A program made the position numbers and the translations under genes. 64,000 bases of DNA, from positions 1 through 64,000 of the forward strand of contig MAEX01000009.1 of NCBI GenBank assembly GCA_002013415.1, in the 5' to 3' direction. The notes below the pieces were generated by a model. The model was not told the origin of the DNA and searched no databases. It saw only the letters and a program-made list of their open reading frames with translations. The stretch comes from Mycobacterium sp. D16Q14. GTDB lineage: Bacteria > Actinomycetota > Actinomycetes > Mycobacteriales > Mycobacteriaceae. Positions 1-8,760 of this stretch are shown one piece after another. Position 1 is the first letter of the stretch. Each line of letters starts with the position of its first letter.

Positions 1-150
1 CATCAACGTGGCAGGCACGACTCACTGATCTGCAAATCCTTAGCGATCCGCGCGAGCGGCTCCTCCCCGCTGCCGGACCATCTCCACGGCCCGACGGCGG
101 AACTCCGGCGGCTTCGCAACGGATACTCTGGCCCCCACCAAGACGATCAT
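1..150 (-). pseudogene. IS3-family transposase OrfA remnant, frameshifted
   Basis: Read on the minus strand from an ATG at 150, the frame gives KPPEFRRRAVEMVRQRG, the usual start of an IS3-type OrfA helix-turn-helix protein. The matching continuation, EEPLARIAKDLQISESCL, lies in the next frame after one extra base near 64, and a stop follows where a Trp codon is expected. No inverted repeats or OrfB are visible, and the left end is cut by the window. It is most likely a dead insertion-sequence fragment marking the edge of the accessory segment. Confidence 0.6.
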
Positions 151-243
151 CGCCCCAGGTTCGCCGTCCGTCACACCATCAACAGGTCACCTTCTTATTC
201 GAGGGTATCGAGCCCAGCCCGCAATATACTGAGCTTTCCGATA

Positions 244-2280
244 CTAAAGACCTGATGGATACGTTTCCGGAGTCTCACCAACTATCCATAGGCTGGATGG
301 CTCCAGTGGTTTGAGTGCCGTGGTGGTGTCTATGTGGATCATCGCGTCGAATTGTTCGGCGGGCCGAACGTGGAAGTAGTGACTCTGACGTTCAGTTGAC
401 GGTCGATATATCACGCCGACCGCCCGGCCAAGTCGAGGCGTATCGAGTACGTCAGCCGCGTTCGCGTCGTGCATCCAGACGCAGAACGCGGGTACATCCA
501 CCTCGTGGAACAGCTCCTCGACGCTTCCGTTCAGTGCGGGCCGCACGGTCTTCAATTCGGCCGATCCACCCCACTCGCTGGCAGCTGTCACGGTGCCGTT
601 GTACGTACTGAACCCGATGAGGCAGCAGTCATCGAACCGCTCGCGAACCAGCTGTCCCAGCGTCACCTGGCCATCCGCGGCTACCTCGGTTGCCCTGGCA
701 TCGCCAACATGCGAATTATGCGCCCAGACCACAATTTTTGCCGGCTCAGAGCCGGGATGGCGCTGCAGGTGGCTACGCAAAGCAGCCAGTGTCTGCGCCA
801 TGTGCGTGTCTCGCAGATTCCACGAGCTAACCCTCCCACTGAACATCGCCCGGTAATAGACCTCCGCGTTGCGCACGGTGAGTGCATTCTGTGTGGCGTA
901 GAACAATTCATCTTCAGCAAGAGCGCCATCGCATTGCACCAGACGAAATGCATTGTGCTGCATATCTATCAGTTGCTCTACGGCCTCGTTTTCACACGAG
1001 AGACCCGCACCGAATGCCGCGGCGTACCCATACGTCTGGCCGTCATCGGCCGACGCATGGTCAAAACAGCTGTACCGCCGGCGTGCACGGGCGGCCGCCA
1101 GCGGATCAACGGTATCTAAGTAAGCGATTACCTCGCGCATCGAACGATGCATGCTGTAGAGGTCAAGTCCGTAGAACCCTGCTTGGCCACAGCCTTTTTC
1201 ATGCCCTTGGTTGTGCAATCGCAACCAGTCGACAAAGTCGCGCACGACCACATTCCGCCACATCCAGGCCGGGAAGCGCTCGAATCCGCGCAGCGACTCT
1301 TCGGCAGTGCAATCAGTTCCCGCTCCGTGAACAAATCTGTTGACCCGATACGCGTCGGGCCAATCAGCCTCGGCTGCAACGGCGTTGAACCCCTTCTCCT
1401 CGATCAGCCATTTCGTGATTTCAGCACGAGCTTGGTAAAACTCGTGGGTACCATGCGAGCTTTCGCCGATCAGCACAATCCGTGAAGTACCGACGATCTG
1501 GGCCAACATGTCGCTATCCGGCACTCCCCCAGGAGCTTCGACGGCGATTCGGCGCACAACCTCAGCCGGCGACGCGATGCCGAGCCGACCTGGCGGCGTT
1601 CCGCCCTGGGTGGGCGCAGCAAGGAGATCCCGCACCTCTTGATCGGTGACTTGATCAAATTCCCAATAAGATTCGCCGACAGCGAAGAAGGGCGTGGGCA
1701 TGGTTGCACACACCAGGTCATCAACGAGCCCGGCCAACTCCCGGCAGGTGGATTCGGGTGCGGCCGGGACCGCCACAACAATTTCCGCTGGCTCATCGTC
1801 ACGTAATGCCTGCACTGCGGCAAGCATGCTGGCGCCAGTTGCCAGGCCGTCGTCAACGAGAATCACCGTTTTACCGGTCACCTTGGCCGGCGGCCTGCCA
1901 TCCCGATAGGCGCTCTCCCTGCGCAGGAGTTCCCGGGATTCCCGTTCGGCGACATCGCGGAGCTGCTGCGGGGAAATCCGGACCGCTCGCACGATGTCGT
2001 CGTTGATTACCACCCTGCCGCCACTTGCGAGGGCACCGACCGCAAACTCTTCGTGTCCGGGTACGCCGAGCTTGCGGACGACAAATGCGTCGAGTGGGGC
2101 TCGCAGGGCGGTGGCGACTTCCCAAGCCACCGGTATTCCACCCCTAGCAAGCCCCAGTACGACTACGTCGTCTCTGTCGGAGTACGCATGCAGCAGCTGC
2201 GCCAAGATGCGCCCCGCTTCCCGGCGATTGTGAAACACCTGCCGGGTCGACGGGTTGTGTTTGTCAGTCGCTCGTGTCAT
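244..2280 (-). CDS. Phosphoribosyltransferase-erythromycin esterase fusion (Rv2030c type)
   Basis: This is a two-domain protein of 678 residues. Residues about 18-215 form a type I phosphoribosyltransferase domain with the PRPP loop [13 protein letters not shown] near 139-151. Residues from about 265 form an erythromycin-esterase-like domain with the motif [12 protein letters not shown]. The architecture and length match M. tuberculosis Rv2030c, a DosR-regulon protein encoded directly behind hspX. The same order is kept here with a 32-nt gap, so it is probably cotranscribed with hspX. Its substrate is unknown; the esterase-like domain need not act on macrolides. The orthology call is firm, the function is not. 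Confidence 0.85.
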   Translation of the reverse strand: MTRATDKHNPSTRQVFHNRREAGRILAQLLHAYSDRDDVVVLGLARGGIPVAWEVATALRAPLDAFVVRKLGVPGHEEFAVGALASGGRVVINDDIVRAVRISPQQLRDVAERESRELLRRESAYRDGRPPAKVTGKTVILVDDGLATGASMLAAVQALRDDEPAEIVVAVPAAPESTCRELAGLVDDLVCATMPTPFFAVGESYWEFDQVTDQEVRDLLAAPTQGGTPPGRLGIASPAEVVRRIAVEAPGGVPDSDMLAQIVGTSRIVLIGESSHGTHEFYQARAEITKWLIEEKGFNAVAAEADWPDAYRVNRFVHGAGTDCTAEESLRGFERFPAWMWRNVVVRDFVDWLRLHNQGHEKGCGQAGFYGLDLYSMHRSMREVIAYLDTVDPLAAARARRRYSCFDHASADDGQTYGYAAAFGAGLSCENEAVEQLIDMQHNAFRLVQCDGALAEDELFYATQNALTVRNAEVYYRAMFSGRVSSWNLRDTHMAQTLAALRSHLQRHPGSEPAKIVVWAHNSHVGDARATEVAADGQVTLGQLVRERFDDCCLIGFSTYNGTVTAASEWGGSAELKTVRPALNGSVEELFHEVDVPAFCVWMHDANAADVLDTPRLGRAVGVIYRPSTERQSHYFHVRPAEQFDAMIHIDTTTALKPLEPSSLWIVGETPETYPSGL

Positions 2281-2312
2281 TGCCGGGCTCCGTACTCGAA
2301 GAGAGGATGAAC

Positions 2313-2741
2313 CTATCCTGCGGTAACTTGAATATGCTTCTTCGAAGACGTGGGCTCCGAGATCGGCACCGATACAGTCAAGATGCCCTTGTCGTACGTC
2401 GCGGTGATGTCGTCCTCATGGGCGCCTGCCGGCAGCGAGATGGTTCGAACGAAGGAGCCGTAGGCGAACTCCGAGCGCCCGTTGGATTCCTTCTTCTCAT
2501 TACGTTCGGCGGTAATGGTCAGCCGACCGTCGCTGACACTAATATCAACGTCCTTGCCAGGGTCAATATCCGGCAGCTCGGCGCGAACCCGGTAGCAGTC
2601 ATCAGTTATCTCATCTTCGAGGCGCATGAGATGCCCATGGAATGCCGGGCGCAATTCTGCCCAGGACGGCAGTCCCGACAGCCAATCTGCGAGATCTGGC
2701 CATACCGACCGTGGCCGATGTGTTGCGGGAAGAGTGCTCAT
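2313..2741 (-). CDS. hspX: Alpha-crystallin-type small heat shock protein HspX/Acr
   Basis: This 142-residue Hsp20 chaperone shares long identical blocks with M. tuberculosis HspX (Rv2031c), including [24 protein letters not shown] and [12 protein letters not shown]. The ATG at 2741 is preferred over an upstream in-frame start at 2771 because it has the GAGAGGAACC ribosome site and matches the family N-terminus. HspX is an ATP-independent holdase induced by hypoxia through DosR. A DosR-type palindrome lies about 60 bp upstream, and the Rv2030c-type gene follows in the same operon. Confidence 0.9.
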   Translation of the reverse strand: MSTLPATHRPRSVWPDLADWLSGLPSWAELRPAFHGHLMRLEDEITDDCYRVRAELPDIDPGKDVDISVSDGRLTITAERNEKKESNGRSEFAYGSFVRTISLPAGAHEDDITATYDKGILTVSVPISEPTSSKKHIQVTAG

Positions 2742-2802
2742 GGTGGTTCCTCTCGTCGTGTTCGTGAACACCTACCATGCTGGCCGCGAACCAAAGTTAT
2801 TG

Positions 2803-2822
2803 TTAGAGAACAAAGTCTCCAA
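2803..2822 (-). promoter_or_regulatory. DosR/DevR-type operator upstream of hspX
   Basis: The minus-strand 20-mer TTGGAGACTTTGTTCTCTAA matches the DosR consensus TTSGGGACTWWAGTCCCSAA at 15 of 20 positions and keeps the dyad. It lies 62-81 nt upstream of the hspX start, the normal place for activation. Binding is inferred. Confidence 0.6.
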
Positions 2823-3010
2823 AAAACAGTGACCTTCGAGGAGCCGAGCCATGATCGCCAGAATTGGCCCGAAGTGAAGACCGAAAGGTGATCGGGTGCG
2901 GGCGTTGAAGTTCGGACCGACCTCATGGCTGCTTGTTCCCTTCCGATCGCCCGCCCCCTTCTCGTGGAGTCCACTCGCCTCGGTATCGGCATCGGCGAAC
3001 GCGATCAAGC

Positions 3011-5710
3011 TCACGATGTTGCGGGTTCTACGCTTACGGCGGTCATCTTGTATTCGGGAGTATTCGTAACTGAGTCGCGCCCGGGTCCGGTGACGCGGTT
3101 AATCGGCACCGTGGGGTCGTTGAAGGTCGCGAATACGACCCCGGTTTCAACTTGTGAGCTAACCCGGCAGCGCAGGAGCACCTCTCCGTAGCGGCTGCGC
3201 ACTCGAACTGAAGCACCATCGGAGACACGAAATCTTGTGGCGTCAATGATCGAAATCTCTAGATTCGTAACGCCATCCAGTGGAGCGATCCGGGACCGGG
3301 ACGTCATGGTGCCGGCATTGAATGACATCAGTTCGCGGCCGGTGATCAGTGTCAAAGGATACGCTTCGTTTGGCACTTCGACGCTTGGGCAAAAACCAAT
3401 AAGCCGCAATGTGGTTCGTACCTCATGATTGGAGAACGTCTCCTCATGCAGCAACCTGGTACCCGGATGGTTCTCGTCCGGGCATGGCCACTGCAGGCCA
3501 CCTTCACGCTCAAGTCTTTGATATGTGATACCAGCTCCGTCCGGCCACACCCTGCGAATTTCCTCCCATACAGCTTCCGCATTGGGATACGTGAACTGTT
3601 CCGCTGCACCGAAGGCTGAGGCCGCGAGACAGAGGATTTCGGCATCTGACTTTGCCTCGCGCGGTGGTGTGACGGCCGCACGTACGCGTTGTATACGCCG
3701 CTCTGAATTCATGAAGGTGCCGTTCTTCTCAAATGATGAGGTAACGGGCAGGAAGACGGTGCCGAACCGACGAGCTGTTTCGGTGAGGAAGAGGTCTTGA
3801 ACAACCAGAACATCAAGTGACGCAAGTGCCCGATCAACTGCAGAAGCGTGGGGCTGAGTGAGTGCGATATCCCATCCGATTACCCACAGCGCGCCAAGCT
3901 GGCCAATGGCCGCAGCATCGAGCATCTCCATCGCATCGAGACCAGGTTTCGTCGGTATTGAGGTACCCCAGATTTTCTCCACGAGGCCCTTGCCTTCGAG
4001 AAGGGCGGTCATGCCGGGGAGATGGTGTGGTTCGCACCCCATCTGTGCCGCACCCTGGACATTGTTTTGCCCGCGCAAAGGATTGACCCCGGTGCCTGGA
4101 CGACCGACGTTTCCGGTCAGCAGTGCGAGGTTGACCAGGCACATGACGGCGTCGGTGCCCTGAATGTGTTCGGTGAGCCCGAGACCGTGGAAGGAGATCG
4201 CCGGGCGATCGCCCGCATACAGGCGGGCGGCAACGCGAACCATGCCCGCATCCAGACCAGTGAGCGCCGCCATACGTTCCGGCGCATAGGCCTTTGCGAA
4301 TTCCTTGAATTCTTCGAAGCTGTCCACCCGCTGCGCAACGAACTTTACGTCTGCAAGGTCTTCGTCGAGTACGGCGGCGGCCAGTGAGTTGAGCACTGCG
4401 ACATTGGTCCCGGGGTGCGGTTGAAGGTGGATGTCCGCGTATCTGGCCAGCTCGATCTGCCGTGGGTCAATGATAATGAGATTGGCGCCGCCCAGCGCGG
4501 CCTGTTTGATACGTGCCCCGACGATGGGATGGGCTTCGGTGGTGTTGGATCCGCACACCATGATAGTGCGGGCGATCTCGATATCGTCGAAGGAACTGGT
4601 GGCGGCACCTGTTCCGAACATCGCTTTTAGCCCAGCTGCGCTTGGCGCGTGACAGACGCGCGCGCAGCAATCCACGTTGTTGGTGGCAAGCACGGCGCGT
4701 GCGAATTTCTGTGTGAGGTAGTTCTCTTCGTTGGTAGCCCGCGCGGAGCCAAGCATGCCGACTGCTTCGGGCCCGTGCCGATCAATCACCCTCCGGAAGC
4801 CCGTATTAACTACGTGAATCGCTTCATCCCAACTCGCCGCAACCCATCTACCGTCGGGACCACGCAGCATCGGTGTGGTGATCCGGTCTTTTGCTTGGAC
4901 GAATCCGTGGCCGTATCGGCCCTTTGCACAAAGGTGGCCGTGATTGACTGGCGCGTCATGGGGTGCGCCAACCCCGATAATGCGACCGTTGCTCGAACTG
5001 ATGAGCATTTCGCAACCTACACCGCAATACGGGCAGGTTGTCCGGGTCCAATCCGTGGGTGCTTCCTCGACTGCGCTCGTGAAATCGGATAGCGCAGTAG
5101 TCGGGCAAGTATCGACGCATGCGCCGCACGAGACGCATGAACTGGCTGCGAGTGTGGACCCGGAGTCCGGAACTATGCGGGAATTGTCTCCCCGACCGTC
5201 GATACGCCAGGTGAACTGCCCTTGGACTTCCGCGCAGATCCGCACGCAGCGCCAGCATTTCACGCATGCGTTCAGGTCCAGGTGAATGATCGGGTGCGAA
5301 GAATCGATCTTCGTGGGATCGGAAAGCCCGGTGGCTTGAATACCGTACTCAGCAAGGAGGCTGTGAAACAGCAGCTCTGGTCTCTCGGTAGACGCTTCTG
5401 CGGAGTAGTCGCGAGCGAGCATCGTCAGCAACGTTTTTCGCAGATCGTGCAGCTGAGGTGTCCTGGTGGTCAGGGTCATCCCGTCAACCGCGGGCGTTGT
5501 ACACGCGGTAGCGGGCCGGGGCGTGCCGGTGATCTGCACGACACAGAGCCGGCACGCGCCGGACGGTGCGAGGCGCGGGTCATCGCACAATGCGGGAATT
5601 TCAATGCCCGCCGAGATCGCGGCGCTGAGCACACTATCACCGGGCTGCGCAGTGACTGAGATGCCGTCAATTGTCAAGCAGAGCATGGTCTTCCCCGATG
5701 CTGGAGCCAT
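3011..5710 (-). CDS. NAD-dependent formate dehydrogenase, molybdopterin catalytic subunit (FdsA-like)
   Basis: This 899-residue protein begins with a plant-type [2Fe-2S] domain (GACRLCVVQI). A Cys-rich 4Fe-4S pair follows (CVKCWRCVRIC and CVSCGACVDTC). The molybdopterin oxidoreductase domain then starts at CPYCGVGC. ARVCHAPS supplies the Cys-His active site; the codon is TGT, so it is a cysteine enzyme and not a selenoprotein. It should oxidise formate to CO2 and pass electrons to the FMN subunit upstream. The start overlaps the stop of that gene by about 44 nt. An ATG at 5686, behind GGGGAAG, is an equally good start. Confidence 0.9.
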   Translation of the reverse strand: MAPASGKTMLCLTIDGISVTAQPGDSVLSAAISAGIEIPALCDDPRLAPSGACRLCVVQITGTPRPATACTTPAVDGMTLTTRTPQLHDLRKTLLTMLARDYSAEASTERPELLFHSLLAEYGIQATGLSDPTKIDSSHPIIHLDLNACVKCWRCVRICAEVQGQFTWRIDGRGDNSRIVPDSGSTLAASSCVSCGACVDTCPTTALSDFTSAVEEAPTDWTRTTCPYCGVGCEMLISSSNGRIIGVGAPHDAPVNHGHLCAKGRYGHGFVQAKDRITTPMLRGPDGRWVAASWDEAIHVVNTGFRRVIDRHGPEAVGMLGSARATNEENYLTQKFARAVLATNNVDCCARVCHAPSAAGLKAMFGTGAATSSFDDIEIARTIMVCGSNTTEAHPIVGARIKQAALGGANLIIIDPRQIELARYADIHLQPHPGTNVAVLNSLAAAVLDEDLADVKFVAQRVDSFEEFKEFAKAYAPERMAALTGLDAGMVRVAARLYAGDRPAISFHGLGLTEHIQGTDAVMCLVNLALLTGNVGRPGTGVNPLRGQNNVQGAAQMGCEPHHLPGMTALLEGKGLVEKIWGTSIPTKPGLDAMEMLDAAAIGQLGALWVIGWDIALTQPHASAVDRALASLDVLVVQDLFLTETARRFGTVFLPVTSSFEKNGTFMNSERRIQRVRAAVTPPREAKSDAEILCLAASAFGAAEQFTYPNAEAVWEEIRRVWPDGAGITYQRLEREGGLQWPCPDENHPGTRLLHEETFSNHEVRTTLRLIGFCPSVEVPNEAYPLTLITGRELMSFNAGTMTSRSRIAPLDGVTNLEISIIDATRFRVSDGASVRVRSRYGEVLLRCRVSSQVETGVVFATFNDPTVPINRVTGPGRDSVTNTPEYKMTAVSVEPATS

Positions 5711-7184
5711 AATGGGCTTGAATACTCTCTGCGAAATCAGCCAGGCCGGTACCGTGCCCGCAGAGACTAATTCCTAATGCCGATATCGTGGCTCGCCATT
5801 CGTTCCTATCAGCCGGTGTGCGTTGCATACCAGGCGAGAAGAGCGATTCCATGCGTGCCGCGCCGACCCGGCACGGTACACAGGCACCGCACGACTCGTA
5901 GGATCCGAAGCGAAAGACGTGGTGTACCAGCTCTGCAATAGATGTGGTCGCATCGAACGCCACAATTCCGCCGTGCCCGATGCCCGCGCCCGCCCGGTGC
6001 AACTCAGCGGATGCCAGCGGGATGTCCAGAAGATCTAGAGGTAAGACGCCGGCGAGCGGACCACCGATTACCACACCGCGTAGTCCATGGTGAACAAGTC
6101 CGCCACCAAGGCTCTGTACGATCTGCCGGACAGGCACCCCGAGCTCGACCTCATAGAGTCCGGGGCGGCAGAACAGCGAGTTCAGTGAAACCACCTTGGT
6201 GCCGCGACTCGTTCCCAAACCCATTGCAGCATAAGTTTTTCCACCATTCCGCAGGATCCAGGGAACTGTAGCGACGGTTTCCACATTGTTGACAACGGTT
6301 GGCACACCGAATAGTCCGTGCTGCGCCGGATACGGAGGGCGCACCCGAGGCGTCGGACGACGCCCCTCCAGTGCGTTGAGTAGAGCTGTCTCCTCGCCAC
6401 AGACATAACTGCCTTTTCCTTCCACGACCGTGACTGTCAGCGGTGGACCATTCCCTAACAGGGAACAGCCCAGGATGCCACTGTGCTCAGCTTCGGAGAC
6501 CGCCTTCCGAACCGAGGCCAGTGCGGCAGGGTATTCGCGACGAATGTAGATGTATGCGGCTTCGGCACCTACAGCGACTGCGGCGATCGCCATGCCTTCG
6601 AGTACCGCGTGCGGATCACCTTCCATCAAGAATCGGTCAATGTATGCCCCAGGATCACCTTCGTCAGCATTGATAACGATCACGCGCTTGTGAGCAGGCT
6701 GTGCTCGCGCAGCCTGCCACTTTGTGCTCGTGGGGAAGTCGGCACCACCTCGACCTCTCAGACCTGACAGTTCGATCTCGGCTATCGTCGCCGCCGGCCC
6801 CAGGTCAAGCACCTTGGCCAGGGCCGAATATCCATCATCGGCAAGGTAGGAGCTAAGTGCTGGCGCAGATCCATCCGCCAGTCGAGACAACACGACAGGC
6901 GTGTCGCACGCAACACGGATATCAGGACGTGTCGCGCTAAGGGCACTGGCTGGCGCTTCGTAACAAGACCCCAGGCAATACACCCTCGGTTCCTGCGATT
7001 CGGTGTCTGCCCAATCCATCGGGCTGTAGTTACGTGCGACGAAACATGCCAGGCCCTGACATCGCTGTGTGGTCACGGCCGTGTCGACGAGATGAAAAAG
7101 GGAGCCATTACCTTTTGGGCGCCCCCTCAGGATTCGGTTCATCGTGCCAGCATCAATCGCGATCAAGTTGGCAGACAGGGCCAA
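5667..7184 (-). CDS. Formate dehydrogenase NADH/FMN subunit, fused NuoE-NuoF type (FdsG-FdsB)
   Basis: This 505-residue diaphorase has the FMN loop LRGRGGADFPTSTKW, the NADH-site motif GSYVCGEETALL, and a C-terminal 4Fe-4S motif SCGACVPCRVG with a later Cys. Its first 80 or so residues hold Cx4C (CQGLAC) and Cx3C (CLGSC), the cysteine pattern of NuoE/FdsG thioredoxin-like [2Fe-2S] domains. It therefore looks like a fused gamma-beta subunit, as in HoxF. The upstream start is TTG at 7184 and an ATG lies at 7142. It is translationally coupled to the catalytic subunit. No FdhD or FdsC accessory gene lies nearby. Confidence 0.87.
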   Translation of the reverse strand: MALSANLIAIDAGTMNRILRGRPKGNGSLFHLVDTAVTTQRCQGLACFVARNYSPMDWADTESQEPRVYCLGSCYEAPASALSATRPDIRVACDTPVVLSRLADGSAPALSSYLADDGYSALAKVLDLGPAATIAEIELSGLRGRGGADFPTSTKWQAARAQPAHKRVIVINADEGDPGAYIDRFLMEGDPHAVLEGMAIAAVAVGAEAAYIYIRREYPAALASVRKAVSEAEHSGILGCSLLGNGPPLTVTVVEGKGSYVCGEETALLNALEGRRPTPRVRPPYPAQHGLFGVPTVVNNVETVATVPWILRNGGKTYAAMGLGTSRGTKVVSLNSLFCRPGLYEVELGVPVRQIVQSLGGGLVHHGLRGVVIGGPLAGVLPLDLLDIPLASAELHRAGAGIGHGGIVAFDATTSIAELVHHVFRFGSYESCGACVPCRVGAARMESLFSPGMQRTPADRNEWRATISALGISLCGHGTGLADFAESIQAHYGSSIGEDHALLDN

Positions 7185-7332
7185 AGGTCCTGTTCAGCCG
7201 TATTTTTCTCGCCACTCGTGGTTAACATCGGCCTGGTGACCAATCGAAGCGCTGACCGGAAGCAGGCGGTACTGGTGCCCATGCCCGTACTCCGCAGCCA
7301 GGCACGGCCCGTTGACTGTTTCCGCCCTATGT

Positions 7333-7346
7333 GTGTCTATAGTCAG
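7333..7346. promoter_or_regulatory. Weak DosR-like half palindrome upstream of the fds operon
   Basis: On the minus strand CTGACTATAGACAC matches the core GGGACTWWAGTCCC at 10 of 14 positions, including the whole centre. It lies about 150 nt upstream of the TTG start of the formate dehydrogenase operon. The outer G/C triplets are poor, so this is only a candidate. Confidence 0.25.
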
Positions 7347-7444
7347 GACCCTTCTCCGGCGCGGAGGCCTCCGCGCGAGACTGAAGCTGTTGCGCTGCAA
7401 TAATATTACCGATACCGACGAACGTTTTTGACATAGCGAACTGA

Positions 7445-7687
7445 TCACGCTCGCATCCCCGCATGAGACAGGACCTGTGTTGATTCTCTGATAGCGGACA
7501 AGTTCCCCCAGTTGGTGGGGTACGGAGGATGATCAGGCCCGTGCTCTACGAGATGGTTGAGTGGACGGATCGCAGGAAGTGCGTTGAATGCGAACACGAT
7601 CCGTCCATACCCGACACTGGCCAGCAGTTGCATGGCTTCGCTGCCGCCCAACTGTTCGGCGCCGGCAGGAAGCTGACTCAGACCCAA
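7445..7687 (-). pseudogene. Decayed PPOX-fold flavin protein (Rv0080-like)
   Basis: The 80-codon frame reads [17 protein letters not shown] and [15 protein letters not shown], closely resembling the N-terminal half of M. tuberculosis Rv0080, a DosR-regulon pyridoxamine-phosphate-oxidase-fold protein. The expected continuation GLIILRT occurs in the next frame after an apparent one-base gain near 7536-7541. Reading later seems to return to the first frame (TNWGNLSA) and stops at 7445, far short of the family's full length. The start would be TTG. It is most likely a broken relic. Confidence 0.55.
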
Positions 7688-7750
7688 GCCGCCGTCGTAT
7701 GCGATCGTTCCATGCAGGCAGTATTTGCCTCTACGTCAGGTGATCGCTTA

Positions 7751-7764
7751 GGGCCATAGTGCCC
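7751..7764. promoter_or_regulatory. Weak DosR-like dyad upstream of the PPOX relic
   Basis: GGGCCATAGTGCCC keeps the GGG and CCC ends of the DosR core and matches 9 of 14 positions. It sits about 65 nt before the start at 7687, the same spacing as the hspX box. The evidence is weak apart from position. Confidence 0.22.
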
Positions 7765-7910
7765 GCACTAAGCAGAAATAGGCAGCGCGCCTGGGCCATC
7801 CCGGGTTGATCAAGGTCATCGGAGCTCTAGAATGCTAAGATGTGTGGGCCGCAGGCCCCCAGAATCCTCTTCTCGCATGCTGTTTCGAGGCTGGCTGATC
7901 TTAAAGAGGA

Positions 7911-8381
7911 TCACGCGGCGCGGGGCAAATCATGCGGTGGACGCGTGGCCCCCTCAGGTGCTCGACGCCCTGCTTCGGGTAACCAGCCGATCACGATCAG
8001 GTACAGCCCGACCAACGCTACAGCCACCGAGCTGACCTGCCACCACGCCCCCGTGTCCGCCAGCTTGTGCCCCCATGCCAGGTAGTTTTCCGGGATTGCC
8101 ATCAGGGCCAGGCCTTTGACTGCGGTTAACCATCCCAGCAGCGAGACGGTAATCGCGGCAGCTCCGCGCCAGTAGGGGTGAAGCATGATGACGATCAAAC
8201 CCACGGGCAGGACAAATGCGCCAATAACCCATGGCCACAACGTGTTCGCGTCAAGATCCGACAGCAGGGCACGCATGTACGAGGTGTGTATGACCAGGGT
8301 GAGTGCGCTGAGGAAAAGATATGGGCCGAGCACGCGGGCAAATATGCGTGTTCGGTTCTGGATCTGTACTGGTGGACTCAT
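7911..8381 (-). CDS. Four-helix integral membrane protein of unknown function
   Basis: The 156-residue protein starts at the ATG at 8381, directly behind GGAGGTAATCTC, a strong ribosome site; an in-frame start at 8525 lacks such support. Four hydrophobic stretches are visible: LGPYLFLSALTLVIH, VIGAFVLPVGLIVIML, ITVSLLGWLTAVKGLAL and VAVALVGLYLIVIGWL. The C-terminus is short, charged and hydrophilic. No family is recognised with confidence. It lies between a PPOX relic and a DosS-like sensor, with a DosR-like dyad about 120 nt upstream, which suggests a hypoxia-linked membrane role. Confidence 0.7.
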   Translation of the reverse strand: MSPPVQIQNRTRIFARVLGPYLFLSALTLVIHTSYMRALLSDLDANTLWPWVIGAFVLPVGLIVIMLHPYWRGAAAITVSLLGWLTAVKGLALMAIPENYLAWGHKLADTGAWWQVSSVAVALVGLYLIVIGWLPEAGRRAPEGATRPPHDLPRAA

Positions 8382-8760
8382 GAGATTACCTCCATCTGAT
8401 GCGAGGTCGCCGCAGCCGCAATGACCTCGGAGCTTGGTATGACCGGGATCCTGAGTCCCTGGCGCTAGTCGACTCTCCGAACACAGCCCTGCGATAGGGA
8501 CTGACTTCCCGCGCAGGAGGGCCATTCGTCAATGCCCTCAAACCTTGCGCACCGGATCCGGGACGAAATGGGGATATCCGGTTGTGTTTCCTGGCGCACG
8601 CGGAGCCAAGCAGGACAAGCCCGTCGCGTAACTGCGATCTGGCGCGGCTTTCTCTCGAAACGTGCTGTCATCTGCAGGGAAGCGCGGCACACACCAGTGA
8701 CTTCCCCATGGATGTGACGTAGGCTCGTTTTGCGCACAATGCGCGTGGAAGTCGGGCAAA
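8382..8760. other. Divergent intergenic region without a convincing gene
   Basis: The 379 bp between the divergent membrane-protein gene and the sensor kinase gene contain only poor reading frames. They hold the DosR-like dyad at 8497-8510 and a second near-dyad, GGGATCCTGAGTCCC, at 8445-8459 with one extra base in its centre. It probably carries both promoters. Confidence 0.5.
8497..8510. promoter_or_regulatory. DosR-like dyad between membrane protein and sensor kinase
   Basis: GGGACTGACTTCCC matches the DosR core GGGACTWWAGTCCC at 11 of 14 positions, with mismatches only in the centre. It could serve the minus-strand membrane gene or the plus-strand sensor kinase. Binding is not shown. Confidence 0.4.

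Noticed and set aside
4630..4680. Possible selenocysteine in formate dehydrogenase
   Set aside because: The active-site codon is TGT (Cys) and no in-frame TGA occurs.
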